A stretch of DNA of 12,388 bases from an uncultured Roseburia sp. (GTDB taxonomy: Bacteria > Bacillota > Clostridia > Lachnospirales > Lachnospiraceae), in NCBI GenBank assembly GCA_947564765.1, contig CANODN010000031.1:1-12388 (forward strand). Direction: 5' to 3'. The position numbers and the translations under genes were made by a program. Positions 1 to 6,809 of the stretch are shown one piece after another (the first letter of the stretch is position 1; every line of letters starts with the position of its first letter). Below the pieces are notes generated by a model. That model worked only from the letters and a program-made list of their open reading frames with translations. It ran no database searches and had not been told where the DNA came from.

Positions 1-2
1 CC

Positions 3-2183
3 TGGTGGAATACGGTGAGATCCGGGAGCATGAATATAAAAAAGGGAAAAGGAAGAGAAGCAGAAACCTTGTGTGCAGGCAGCGAAATTCGTGCCAGAAT
101 TACATTTGACGATACCGTGTTTGCAGCAGGGAATGTGACTTCCAACATTCAGATCGGAGATAACATAAAAGAGGCGAATCTGATTGGTAATATATCTGAG
201 AATACGCTGGAATTTAGTTATACGCTGCAGCCGGAGGATACGGGCGACATTACCGTTCTGGCAGAAGTCAATGTCAAAGAAGACGGAGCGGCAGAAACGA
301 TTTACAACGTACCTTTGACAGATAAACCGTTTGTGACAAAGACAGTTTCCCTTGGCAGAGCGCAGGCGGAAGGATTTGCGCAATTACCCACAGAGGGCAT
401 GTCAGTAACGACAGGAAGTGAACATAACGGGACAAATGAAGGACCGGCAATTAATGTGCTAAACGATAACCGCAACGAGTACTGGCACACGAAATATCCT
501 TCTGACAATGCTCCGGACGGGCGTTCCAAGCACTGGATTACGCTGAATCTGGGTGGAACCTATCTGGTAAGCGGTCTGAAATATCTGCCAAGAGCGAACA
601 CTAACAACGGTACGATTACAAAATACCAGATTGAGATCAGCATGGATGGCGAGAATTTTTATCCATATGCAAAGGGTAATTGGGCGCTGACGGCGGATGA
701 AAAGATCGTCAGCTTTGAATATGGTCCGGTTCTGGCAAAGCATGTAAGGCTCCGGTCGTTGGAATCAACAGGTAATGTATCCAGCGCGGCGGCAATTCGT
801 ATTATTGGAAGCAGCCAGACCGAAGGCGCAGTAGACCGTAGGGAGCTTGTACAGGAGCTGATCAAATACTCTGAGGCGAAAGAGCAGCTTGCGGCTGCAT
901 ATCCGCAGTTCGCGCAGGCATTGGAAACAGCAGAAGCGGTTGCTTTGAATACGGCTGCTACACAGGCGCAGATGGATGGTGCGTTAGAGGCACTGACAGC
1001 GGCTGCAGGCACATCTTTGAAAGAGCTTGACAATGATCTGAACGGAGAGATTGCAGCTGTAGAAGGGAAAGACAAAGAAGATTATACGCTTACTTCCTGG
1101 AGTGCATACCAGGAGGCTGTCGAAAAGGCAGAAGAGCTTGCAGATGACGCATCTCAGGAAGAGAAGTTGAATGTATATCTGGCTTTGAAAGCAGCAATGG
1201 CAAATTTAGTACTGACAGATACGGCAATGTCGGAAGCCGAGTCAGCAGCTGAGAGATCAGCAGAAGAAGCAATTAAGAAATTAGAAGCAATGATCCGGGG
1301 AAATAATGGCACTATCGGAACAGGAGATGTGCTTCCGTTAAAACTGGAGGATAGCACGGTATTGATCTGGAGTACTGATTCTGAGTACGTCAAGATAGAC
1401 GCATATGGAAATGTAGTTGTATCAGAGGATTTGAAGGAGGAAACCGATACAGAATTTACGGTAGCGGTTTTCTATATCAAAGACAAGAGCGTGACAAAAA
1501 GCATGACAGTCAAGGTCAGACCGATACAATATACAGTAGTCTTTGACGTGGACGGAGGTACGCCAGGTCCGGACAAACAGACAATTGTGTCTGGCAAAAC
1601 AGCGTCAAAACCGAATGATCCGTCAAAGGCAGGCTATACATTTGCAGGCTGGTATCTGAAAGGTGCGGCAGCGCCGTATGACTTTAAGACGCCGGTAACC
1701 GGAAATATTACCCTTTACGCAAAGTGGACAGAGAAAAAGGGACCGTCTCTGACAAAGGACCTGACGGAAACGGTCGGAAAGTTTTCTTATAGGGTATTGG
1801 ACCCAGACAAAAAGACGGTAGCCGTTACAGGAAATACGGATAAATCAGCAAAGAGCCTGGTCATCGGAGACAAAGTCACGATTAAAGGTGAATCCTGCAC
1901 GATTGTTCAGATTGACAAGAATGCGTTTAAGAATTATAAGAAGCTGACAAAGGTGACAATCGGAAAGAACATAGAGACGATTGAAAAGAAGGCATTTTTA
2001 GGCTGTAAGAAGCTTAAGAAGATTACACTTAAGGGCGCGGCTTTAAAGACAGTGAAGTCAGGAGCATTTAAGAATACGGCAAAGAATTTAACTGTAAAAG
2101 CCGGCAAAGTAAAGAAAACACAGCGTAAGAAGCTTCAGACGACTATGAGAAGGGGCGGCAATAAGAAATTGACCGTAAAATAA
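3..2183 (+). CDS. Large secreted multidomain surface protein, C-terminal part (5'-truncated by window)
   Basis: The frame is open to the left edge (Trp-Trp-Asn-Thr-Val precede the first possible GTG at 15), so this is the C-terminal part of a longer protein. Counting residues from the GTG at 15, I see an Ig-like beta stretch (about 20-115), a discoidin/F5-8 type C-like module (about 128-265, with DNRNEYWHT and SMDGENF typical of CBM32-like domains), two helical FIVAR-like modules (about 275-332 and 340-400), an atrophied bacterial Ig-like module (about 418-502), an InlB/Listeria-Bacteroides repeat (about 505-573, with AGYTFAGWY and ITLYAKW), and a lysine-rich BspA-type leucine-rich stretch (about 587-722, with KNAFKNYKKLTKVTIG). 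There is no LPXTG motif or membrane tail, so anchoring is unclear. Modules of this kind are common at the C-terminus of secreted glycoside hydrolases and adhesins of gut Firmicutes. The catalytic part, if any, lies outside the window. Domain types are recognised by eye. Confidence 0.85.
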   Translation, partial: WWNTVRSGSMNIKKGKGREAETLCAGSEIRARITFDDTVFAAGNVTSNIQIGDNIKEANLIGNISENTLEFSYTLQPEDTGDITVLAEVNVKEDGAAETIYNVPLTDKPFVTKTVSLGRAQAEGFAQLPTEGMSVTTGSEHNGTNEGPAINVLNDNRNEYWHTKYPSDNAPDGRSKHWITLNLGGTYLVSGLKYLPRANTNNGTITKYQIEISMDGENFYPYAKGNWALTADEKIVSFEYGPVLAKHVRLRSLESTGNVSSAAAIRIIGSSQTEGAVDRRELVQELIKYSEAKEQLAAAYPQFAQALETAEAVALNTAATQAQMDGALEALTAAAGTSLKELDNDLNGEIAAVEGKDKEDYTLTSWSAYQEAVEKAEELADDASQEEKLNVYLALKAAMANLVLTDTAMSEAESAAERSAEEAIKKLEAMIRGNNGTIGTGDVLPLKLEDSTVLIWSTDSEYVKIDAYGNVVVSEDLKEETDTEFTVAVFYIKDKSVTKSMTVKVRPIQYTVVFDVDGGTPGPDKQTIVSGKTASKPNDPSKAGYTFAGWYLKGAAAPYDFKTPVTGNITLYAKWTEKKGPSLTKDLTETVGKFSYRVLDPDKKTVAVTGNTDKSAKSLVIGDKVTIKGESCTIVQIDKNAFKNYKKLTKVTIGKNIETIEKKAFLGCKKLKKITLKGAALKTVKSGAFKNTAKNLTVKAGKVKKTQRKKLQTTMRRGGNKKLTVK

Positions 2184-2220
2184 TGTTAATAATAAAAAAT
2201 TGTAAAAAGTTGTAAAAGAT

Positions 2221-2297
2221 GGATTCCTCCGTTGTCTTGAAAAAAAATCTGTTTATGCTATAATCATATCCAGAGAAAAGAGACAGCGGAGGAATTT
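2221..2297 (+). promoter_or_regulatory. Inverted repeat flanking the amidase promoter; right arm contains the ribosome binding site
   Basis: Arm 2221-2237 and arm 2281-2297 are inverted copies with 14 of 17 Watson-Crick matches. The three remaining positions are all G-U pairs in plus-strand RNA (2221/2297, 2222/2296, 2232/2286), giving an uninterrupted 17-pair RNA helix with a 43-nt loop. The right arm includes the GGAGGA ribosome binding site at 2288-2293. The left arm lies upstream of most of the promoter, so only RNA reading through from the preceding gene could fold this way. Confidence 0.55.
2237..2264 (+). promoter_or_regulatory. Sigma-A-type promoter of the amidase gene
   Basis: A -35 TTGAAA (2237-2242), a 16-nt spacer, and a perfect -10 TATAAT (2259-2264) preceded by TGC (extended -10). 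Transcription would start near 2271, leaving a short leader of about 29 nt before the ATG at 2300. The element sits between the arms of the inverted repeat at 2221-2297. Confidence 0.75.
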
Positions 2298-2299
2298 TA

Positions 2300-3637
2300 A
2301 TGAAGAAATTAAAATCGGTTCTGGCAGTTTTTTTAATGGCTGCCATACTTGTCGTTTCCGGAGCAGACAGTGTTCGGGCAGATAATCTTTTTTCCAGAAT
2401 TTTTGGCGGCTCTGGAAATCAAAGCGCTGATTCCACAGGCAAGTCTAAAAATTCAGATCTTATCGTTGTGATAGATGCCGGACACGGCGGATATGATTCT
2501 GGCGCAGTCGGAAACGGACTGGCAGAGAAAAATCTCACATTAAAAATTGCAAAATACTGTAAGGCGGAATTGGAAAAGTATCAGGGCGTCAAGGTGTATA
2601 TGACGCGTTCCAGGGATACGTTTGTGGAACTGGGACAGAGAGTTTCCATTGCGGCAGGCCATAAAGCGGACGTATTTGTCAGCATACATATTAATTCAGC
2701 TTCACCGACTGCTTCCGGAGCAGAGGTTTTTTATCCTAATGCCAATTACAGGCCGTCTATTAGTGAAAAGGGCAGAAAGCTTGCAGAAGAGATTCAGAAA
2801 AATCTGGTTGCGCTTGGATTACGGAATAGAAGAACAAAAACGCAGGATTCACTGACGGGATCGAGATATCCGGATGGTTCTCTTGCAGATTATTATGCTG
2901 TCATCCGGGGCTCCAAACAATCCGGTTTTCCGGGAATTATTGTAGAGCATGCATTTATTTCCAATGAATCCGATGCCGTCAGATTCTTGAATTCCGACAC
3001 CAAATTAAAGAAGCTTGGCGTAGCGGATGCAAAGGGCATTGCCGCCTGCTATGGCTTAAAGAAATCAGGAGAAGAATCCGAGATATTGCAGCCGACAGAA
3101 TTGATACGTCTGACGGGGAAATCGTCTGACACAGTGTCCTTAAAATGGTCTAAAGTCAAAGGCGTGACCGGATATGAGATTTATCGCAGCGGTTCCAAAA
3201 AGGGCACTTATAAGCAAATTGCATCGGTGAAGAAAGCCTCCCGTGTAACGTATAAGGATAAAACGGTCAAAGAAGGAAAGACCTATTATTATAAAGTCCG
3301 GCCGTATAAAATATCCGGCGGCAGAACAATTACAGCGAAATTTTCCGCTCCGCAGAAGGTTAAGCTTTTAAACCAGCCTATGCTTTCTGTCAAGGGCAAA
3401 TCGGCAGCCGGGGTTAGCGTGAAATGGAAGCCGGTTAAAGGCGCAGTCCGCTATGAGGTATACCGCAGTACCTCCAAAAACAAAAAATACCAGAAAATAG
3501 CAGTCGTGCAGGAGGCGAATACTTACAAAGATATCAATCGGAAGGCGGGCAAAGATTATTACTACAAAGTCCGGGCCGTCGGCGGAGGCGTAGGCGGCAG
3601 CACGTACAGTACCTATAGTCTGGTCAAAGAAAAGTAA
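2300..3637 (+). CDS. Secreted N-acetylmuramoyl-L-alanine amidase (Amidase_3) with two fibronectin type III-like modules
   Basis: A zinc-dependent peptidoglycan amidase that would cut the bond between MurNAc and the L-alanine of the stem peptide, acting outside the membrane. Residues 1-27 are a signal peptide (MKKLK, hydrophobic core, cleavage likely after VRA). A short Ser/Gly linker precedes the Amidase_3 domain (about 53-253), with IDAGHGG (His62), Glu76 in the GLAEKN motif, SIHIN (His130) and IVEHAFISN (Glu216), matching the usual zinc ligands and catalytic glutamate. Two fibronectin type III-like modules follow (about 263-355 and 358-443), each with a VSLKWSKVKGVTGYEIYRS-like start and a YYYKVR strand. 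They probably bind the wall or space the enzyme from it. GGAGGA at 2288-2293 fixes the ATG start. Transcription probably ends at the hairpin at 3827-3858, inside the convergent gene. The family is certain; a role in cell separation, remodelling or sporulation cannot be distinguished. Confidence 0.93.
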   Translation: MKKLKSVLAVFLMAAILVVSGADSVRADNLFSRIFGGSGNQSADSTGKSKNSDLIVVIDAGHGGYDSGAVGNGLAEKNLTLKIAKYCKAELEKYQGVKVYMTRSRDTFVELGQRVSIAAGHKADVFVSIHINSASPTASGAEVFYPNANYRPSISEKGRKLAEEIQKNLVALGLRNRRTKTQDSLTGSRYPDGSLADYYAVIRGSKQSGFPGIIVEHAFISNESDAVRFLNSDTKLKKLGVADAKGIAACYGLKKSGEESEILQPTELIRLTGKSSDTVSLKWSKVKGVTGYEIYRSGSKKGTYKQIASVKKASRVTYKDKTVKEGKTYYYKVRPYKISGGRTITAKFSAPQKVKLLNQPMLSVKGKSAAGVSVKWKPVKGAVRYEVYRSTSKNKKYQKIAVVQEANTYKDINRKAGKDYYYKVRAVGGGVGGSTYSTYSLVKEK

Positions 3638-3641
3638 GAAG

Positions 3642-4043
3642 CTATTGTCTTTTACAGAGAATCTGTTCAAAGATCAGACCTGCCCCCATCCATAAGGGAA
3701 AATAATCCAGCCGGATCAGGCCGTTGATATTCAGTTTTGCCTTACTGTAATCCCAGGGACAAATCTTATGCTTTTTCAGCAGGCTTCCGCTGAAATATTC
3801 AAAAGAAAGAATGCCTGCTCCATAAATTCCGCCGCGGAAAAGCGGCGGAAATTTTTTTAACAGAGGATAGACTTCGCCGATGACAGAAGCCATTCCATAA
3901 ATCGGAAACATCCAGATCGAAGTATTTCCCATTAATGTCATATCCTTTTTCCGGAAGGAATCCAGAGAGGTATAAATAATTTCCATACACCATCCGGTCA
4001 GTCCGCAGATGGCAAAGTTTTTTTCAATACGATGTTTTTTCAT
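3642..4043 (-). CDS. Small CmpB-like multi-pass membrane protein (putative ABC-transporter type IV family)
   Basis: A 133-residue hydrophobic protein resembling the CmpB-like family annotated as putative ABC-transporter type IV. The shared features I recognise are the N-terminal GLTGWCMEIIYTSL helix, MGNTSIWMFPIYGM, LFRGGIYG, FEYFSG, CPWDYS, and RLDYFPLW near the end. Four or so membrane segments are plausible. The biochemical role of the family is not established. The ATG at 4043 is preferred because the family start (MKKxRxxKNF) lies there, but no strong ribosome binding site precedes it. An upstream in-frame TTG at 4070 would add nine residues. The stop codon lies 4 nt from the convergent amidase stop. 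The codons for KKFPPLFRGG double, on the opposite strand, as an intrinsic terminator (3827-3858). Confidence 0.8.
   Translation of the reverse strand: MKKHRIEKNFAICGLTGWCMEIIYTSLDSFRKKDMTLMGNTSIWMFPIYGMASVIGEVYPLLKKFPPLFRGGIYGAGILSFEYFSGSLLKKHKICPWDYSKAKLNINGLIRLDYFPLWMGAGLIFEQILCKRQ
3827..3858 (+). terminator. Intrinsic terminator for the amidase, embedded antisense in the CmpB-like gene
   Basis: A perfect 9-bp stem, TTCCGCCGC (3827-3835) and GCGGCGGAA (3842-3850), with loop GGAAAA and then A plus seven Ts (3852-3858). It reads as a plus-strand terminator 190 nt past the amidase stop. There is no hairpin in the 4 nt between the two convergent genes. In the minus direction the hairpin is followed only by a short T run. 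Confidence 0.75.
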
Positions 4044-4136
4044 GCTTTTAGTCTGTGCAGATCTACACAAAATATTCTCTTTGATTTCAGGTATAAATGA
4101 TTTTACAGCGCATACAATTTATTAATCAGGGGAATC

Positions 4137-4142
4137 GGAGGA
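4137..4142 (+). promoter_or_regulatory. Ribosome binding site fixing a GTG start
   Basis: GGAGGA ends 6 nt before the GTG at 4149. This supports GTG over the internal ATG at 4182, which has no comparable site. The upstream TACAAT at 4113-4118 could be a -10 box, but I see no matching -35. Confidence 0.7.
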
Positions 4143-4148
4143 ATCAAG

Positions 4149-4580
4149 GTGAGCGCCAAAACAAAAATTGTAGTCCTTCATATGAAAGAAATGATCTATA
4201 CACTGATATTTGCGGGGCTTGGAATATTATTGATCCTGTTGTTGATATTTATGTTTTTTCCCAGGCAGAAGGATAAAACGACAGAGACCATGAAATATGT
4301 TGCAGGTGTATATACGTCTACAATTCAATTCCATGACAGCACAATTGATGTTCAGGTGGCAGTCGATGAGGATCGGATCAATTCCGTATCATTGGTAAAT
4401 TTGGATGAAACAGTGACAACAATGTATCCGCTGATGGAACCGGCTGTGGAAAGTCTTGCAGAGCAGATTGTAACAAAGCAGTCCACAGAAACAATCACTT
4501 ATACAGAAGATAACCAATACACATCTATGGTGATTTTAAATGCCGTCAATGATGCACTGGCAAAGGCGGCTGTGGAATGA
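4149..4580 (+). CDS. Membrane-anchored protein with a degenerate FMN-bind-like domain
   Basis: A 143-residue protein. One membrane segment (about 16-37, LIFAGLGILLILLLIFMFF) is followed by a short charged linker and an extracytoplasmic domain (about 48-140). The domain follows the order of FMN_bind domains (RnfG/NqrC type): a VAGVYTSTIQF start, a VQVAVDEDRINSVSLVNLDET strand pair, a helix ending in EQIVTKQS, and the final TSMVILNAVNDALAKA helix. In flavin-binding members this region carries D-x-x-[ST]-G-A-T with the flavinylated threonine. Here the equivalent stretch is ITYTEDNQYTS with no G-A-T, so covalent FMN attachment looks unlikely. The gene appears monocistronic and ends at a bidirectional terminator. 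Family assignment is by eye and moderate; the function is unknown. Confidence 0.75.
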   Translation: MSAKTKIVVLHMKEMIYTLIFAGLGILLILLLIFMFFPRQKDKTTETMKYVAGVYTSTIQFHDSTIDVQVAVDEDRINSVSLVNLDETVTTMYPLMEPAVESLAEQIVTKQSTETITYTEDNQYTSMVILNAVNDALAKAAVE

Positions 4581-4610
4581 TGACAGCAGCATTTCTGTAT
4601 ACGAAGGCAT

Positions 4611-4668
4611 AAAAATCCCGGAATATCCAACGCATAGATTTGCGTATGGGTATTCCGGGATTTGATTT
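4611..4668. terminator. Bidirectional intrinsic terminator between two convergent genes
   Basis: A long near-perfect hairpin. AATCCCGGAATATCC (4614-4628) pairs with the complementary arm 4648-4662 with one G-U. An inner ACGCA/TGCGT stem (4630-4634 and 4641-4645) and a short loop complete it. Five As precede it (a five-T tract on the minus strand) and TTTGATTT follows on the plus strand, so it can serve the plus gene ending at 4580 and the minus gene ending at 4696. Confidence 0.85.
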
Positions 4669-4695
4669 GCATGGAAAACCTGCATGCTAAAAAAC

Positions 4696-4938
4696 TTATT
4701 CCTCTGCAGACAGACTGTTAAGATACTCAGAAAGCGGTTCCATGGTGATTTCCGTCGTTTTCGCAGGCTGGGAAGATTCCCATCTGCTGTATCCGGAGTA
4801 TCCGATCCAGCCGATCAAAGCGATGCAGATCACTGCACCAACAGTACGGCCGGCAATGCTTTTTACTTTTTCTTTTTTCATGATCTGTTTGCGGTTGGCT
4901 TTTTCTTCTTTATAGCGTTCTACTTTTGCCTGACTCAT
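4696..4938 (-). CDS. Small single-pass membrane protein, function unknown
   Basis: An 80-residue protein. A strongly basic, charged N-terminus (residues 1-28, rich in Lys, Arg, Glu) is followed by one membrane helix (about 30-50, VGAVICIALIGWIGYSGY) and an acidic tail (SEYLNSLSAEE). By the positive-inside rule the N-terminus is cytoplasmic and the C-terminal 30 residues are outside. An AAGGAGAT ribosome binding site lies just upstream of the ATG, and a strong minus-strand promoter lies at 4970-4998, which favours this reading over the plus-strand open frame through the same bases. I do not recognise a domain; similar short proteins are often annotated as hypothetical in Lachnospiraceae. Confidence 0.78.
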   Translation of the reverse strand: MSQAKVERYKEEKANRKQIMKKEKVKSIAGRTVGAVICIALIGWIGYSGYSRWESSQPAKTTEITMEPLSEYLNSLSAEE

Positions 4939-4969
4939 ATTGAAATCTCCTTATAAACCATTTTCAGAT

Positions 4970-4998
4970 ATTATACAACATTTTCGCCGGAATGTAAA
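4970..4998 (-). promoter_or_regulatory. Sigma-A-type promoter of the small membrane protein gene
   Basis: On the minus strand: -35 TTTACA (complement of 4993-4998), a 17-nt spacer, and -10 TATAAT (complement of 4970-4975). It is divergent from, and immediately adjacent to, the thyX promoter at 5005-5033. Confidence 0.75.
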
Positions 4999-5004
4999 CG
5001 AATA

Positions 5005-5033
5005 TTGCATTTTTCGGGAAGCTTTGTTAGAAT
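5005..5033 (+). promoter_or_regulatory. Sigma-A-type promoter of the thyX-folA-ilvBN block
   Basis: A -35-like TTGCAT (5005-5010), a 17-nt spacer, and -10 TAGAAT (5028-5033) preceded by TGT (extended -10). The start would be near 5040, giving a leader of about 65 nt. I see no riboswitch, T-box or attenuator in that leader. Confidence 0.6.
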
Positions 5034-5104
5034 AAATAATTAATCTTTGATTTTTACAGGCAGTAAAGAGATAATAAAAACAGATGAAATAAGGAGAAGA
5101 AAGT

Positions 5105-6505
5105 ATGACACAGAGTTTTGTTCAGATATTGTATTATAATGAAAATGCATCCGATCTCGTTGCATCCGCAGGCAGGATTTCCACTACAAAAGGCAATTCC
5201 ATTGAGATATATAAGAAAGCCTGTCAAAAAAGTAAAGAAGAAAATGAGACTCTGATAAAAAAAATACTGCTCTCCGGTCATACATCCGTATTAGAGCATG
5301 TAAATTTTAATTTGGCGTTTAACGATGTTTCTGTATTTGTAGAACAATTTTTGATTGAGTTCAGACTGGCTTCTTTTACCGTGAAATCCAGGCGATATGT
5401 AGATTTTGGTAAAATGGGCTATGTTTCTCCTGATTTTCATTTGTATGGAGAGAAGGAGGCGGAATTAAAAGAAATCTATCAGAAGCATATGGAAGATTTG
5501 TTTGCGGAATATAATTATTTACTGGAAAACGGAGTGCCGAAGGAGGATGCAAGGTTTGTTCTGCCCTATTCCTTCAGAAGTAATTTCTATTGTACCGTCA
5601 ATGCCAGAGAGCTTGTAAAGATAGTAAATGAAATGGTTTATGGACGGGGAAAGGCGTATCCGGAGCTTATTTCCCTCGGGAAATCCTTAATCAGCCAATG
5701 CCGTGAGATTGCACCGTTTCTGGAATTCGGAGATACATCATATGGTGAGGAAGATTTTGAACTGCCGGATGAGGGAATGGCCTGGAAGGTAGAACGGAAG
5801 CATTCGGATGTTGATGAAAATGAATGGGTAAGCTTGCTTGGCAGCCCGCAGAATCCGGAGGAAACCATATGCCAGGCCGCTGTTTTAGGAAAGGGAGCAG
5901 GCATATGGCCGCAGGAAGCGTTCAAAGATCAGGATTTACAGAGGGAAATGATTCAAAGAATTCTTTTGAAATCCAGAAAAAGAGAGCTGGAGCAGGTGAA
6001 TTTTACAATTCTGTTCCAAAAAATTTCATTAGCAGGTATTACGCATCTGGTGCGGCATAGAATGCAATCGGTTATAGTACCCCAATATATCCATGCCTGT
6101 AACTTTAAGGAATATATTGTGCCGGAAAGTGTTATAAAAGCGGGGCTGAAAGAGCGATATATCAGCGTATTTTCAAAATCAGAAATGGTTTCCCGGCAAT
6201 TGCGAAGCCATGGCTTTTTGGAAGCGGATCAGGTATATTTATTGCTGAGCGGATTGACCGTACCGGTTATGACGACGATGAATGCAAACGAGCTGGAAAC
6301 ATTTATCCGGTTAAGGAGCTGCAACCGGGCGCAGTGGGAGATCAGAAATCTTGCGGTTGCTCTGTTAGAGCTGCTGCGCAGGAAATATCCGGTGCTGTTT
6401 TCTTTATATGGACCGGCCTGCTATATGACAGGCAAATGTCCGGAAGGAAGGATGTCCTGCGGACAGATCGAGCAGGTGAAACGTTTTTTTACAATGGATC
6501 ATTGA
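5105..6505 (+). CDS. thyX: Tandem-fused ThyX-like flavin-dependent thymidylate synthase
   Basis: ThyX methylates dUMP to dTMP using methylenetetrahydrofolate and reduced FAD. Usual ThyX is about 220-250 residues; this 466-residue protein reads as two ThyX domains. Half 1 (about 1-215) has SGHTSVLEHVNF, EFRLASFTVKSRRY (85-98) and ARFVLPYSFRSNFYCTVNAREL. Half 2 (about 225-466) has LVRHRMQSVIVPQY (315-328), TTMNANELETFIRLRSCNRAQWEIR (390-414) and a cysteine-bearing tail (Cys439, 445, 452). The ThyX motif RHR-x7-S-x-RY is split: half 1 keeps Ser95 and Arg97-Tyr98 but has EFR for RHR; half 2 keeps RHR but has Gln for the serine. Likewise the EH of half 1 is EQ in half 2, and RAQWEIR is present only in half 2. 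AAGGAGA at 5091-5097 fixes the ATG. It heads a probable operon with folA. The ThyX fold is clear; activity as a synthase is inferred. Confidence 0.88.
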   Translation: MTQSFVQILYYNENASDLVASAGRISTTKGNSIEIYKKACQKSKEENETLIKKILLSGHTSVLEHVNFNLAFNDVSVFVEQFLIEFRLASFTVKSRRYVDFGKMGYVSPDFHLYGEKEAELKEIYQKHMEDLFAEYNYLLENGVPKEDARFVLPYSFRSNFYCTVNARELVKIVNEMVYGRGKAYPELISLGKSLISQCREIAPFLEFGDTSYGEEDFELPDEGMAWKVERKHSDVDENEWVSLLGSPQNPEETICQAAVLGKGAGIWPQEAFKDQDLQREMIQRILLKSRKRELEQVNFTILFQKISLAGITHLVRHRMQSVIVPQYIHACNFKEYIVPESVIKAGLKERYISVFSKSEMVSRQLRSHGFLEADQVYLLLSGLTVPVMTTMNANELETFIRLRSCNRAQWEIRNLAVALLELLRRKYPVLFSLYGPACYMTGKCPEGRMSCGQIEQVKRFFTMDH

Positions 6506-6809
6506 TTGTTTCAGGGGAACTTTTTCGTGGATCTTTGGAATGCTTGTTATGATTGTTAGAGCTGGAGGTTGGAAAAATCTTAGGGAAGCCTGTGATTGCC
6601 GTGCAGAAAATACCCGTGTCAAGCAGGATGAATCCTGGGATAGAGAATATCATCAAAAGGAAAAGGGTAAAAATAATATCATTATCGTGCATGATGTTCT
6701 GGTGACAGGAAGAAGAATTTATGAAAGCGTTGAAAAACTGTCTATGAATACATATAATATAAATTGTTTTTTGAATCCCTTTGTAACGGCTGAAGGAGAA
6801 GGCGTATGA
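6506..6809 (+). pseudogene. Probable decayed phosphoribosyltransferase-like gene
   Basis: An open frame from the ATG at 6540 to the TGA at 6809 ends with NNIIIVHDVLVTGRRIYESVEKL, which resembles the PRPP-binding loop of type I phosphoribosyltransferases (consensus IIIVDDVxxTGxT, as in PyrR). Its N-terminal half looks non-coding in that frame. A neighbouring frame over about 6552-6650, closed upstream by a TGA at 6550, reads LELEVGKILGKPVIAVQKIPV, like the segment preceding the PRPP loop. This suggests a frameshifted, partly deleted gene. No ribosome binding site precedes the ATG. The 3' end still overlaps the folA start as ATGA, a remnant of translational coupling. It could instead be an expressed 89-residue protein; I consider that less likely. 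Confidence 0.45.

Noticed and set aside
2221..2297. Invertible promoter (phase variation) flanked by inverted repeats
   Set aside because: The arms differ at three positions, all of which pair as G-U in plus-strand RNA, and one arm is the ribosome binding site. No recombinase gene is nearby. RNA pairing explains it better, though read evidence could reopen the idea.
4684..4956. 90-codon plus-strand open frame
   Set aside because: It is the complement of the minus-strand membrane-protein gene, which has a better ribosome binding site, a promoter and a sensible topology. The plus frame is Phe-rich shadow sequence.
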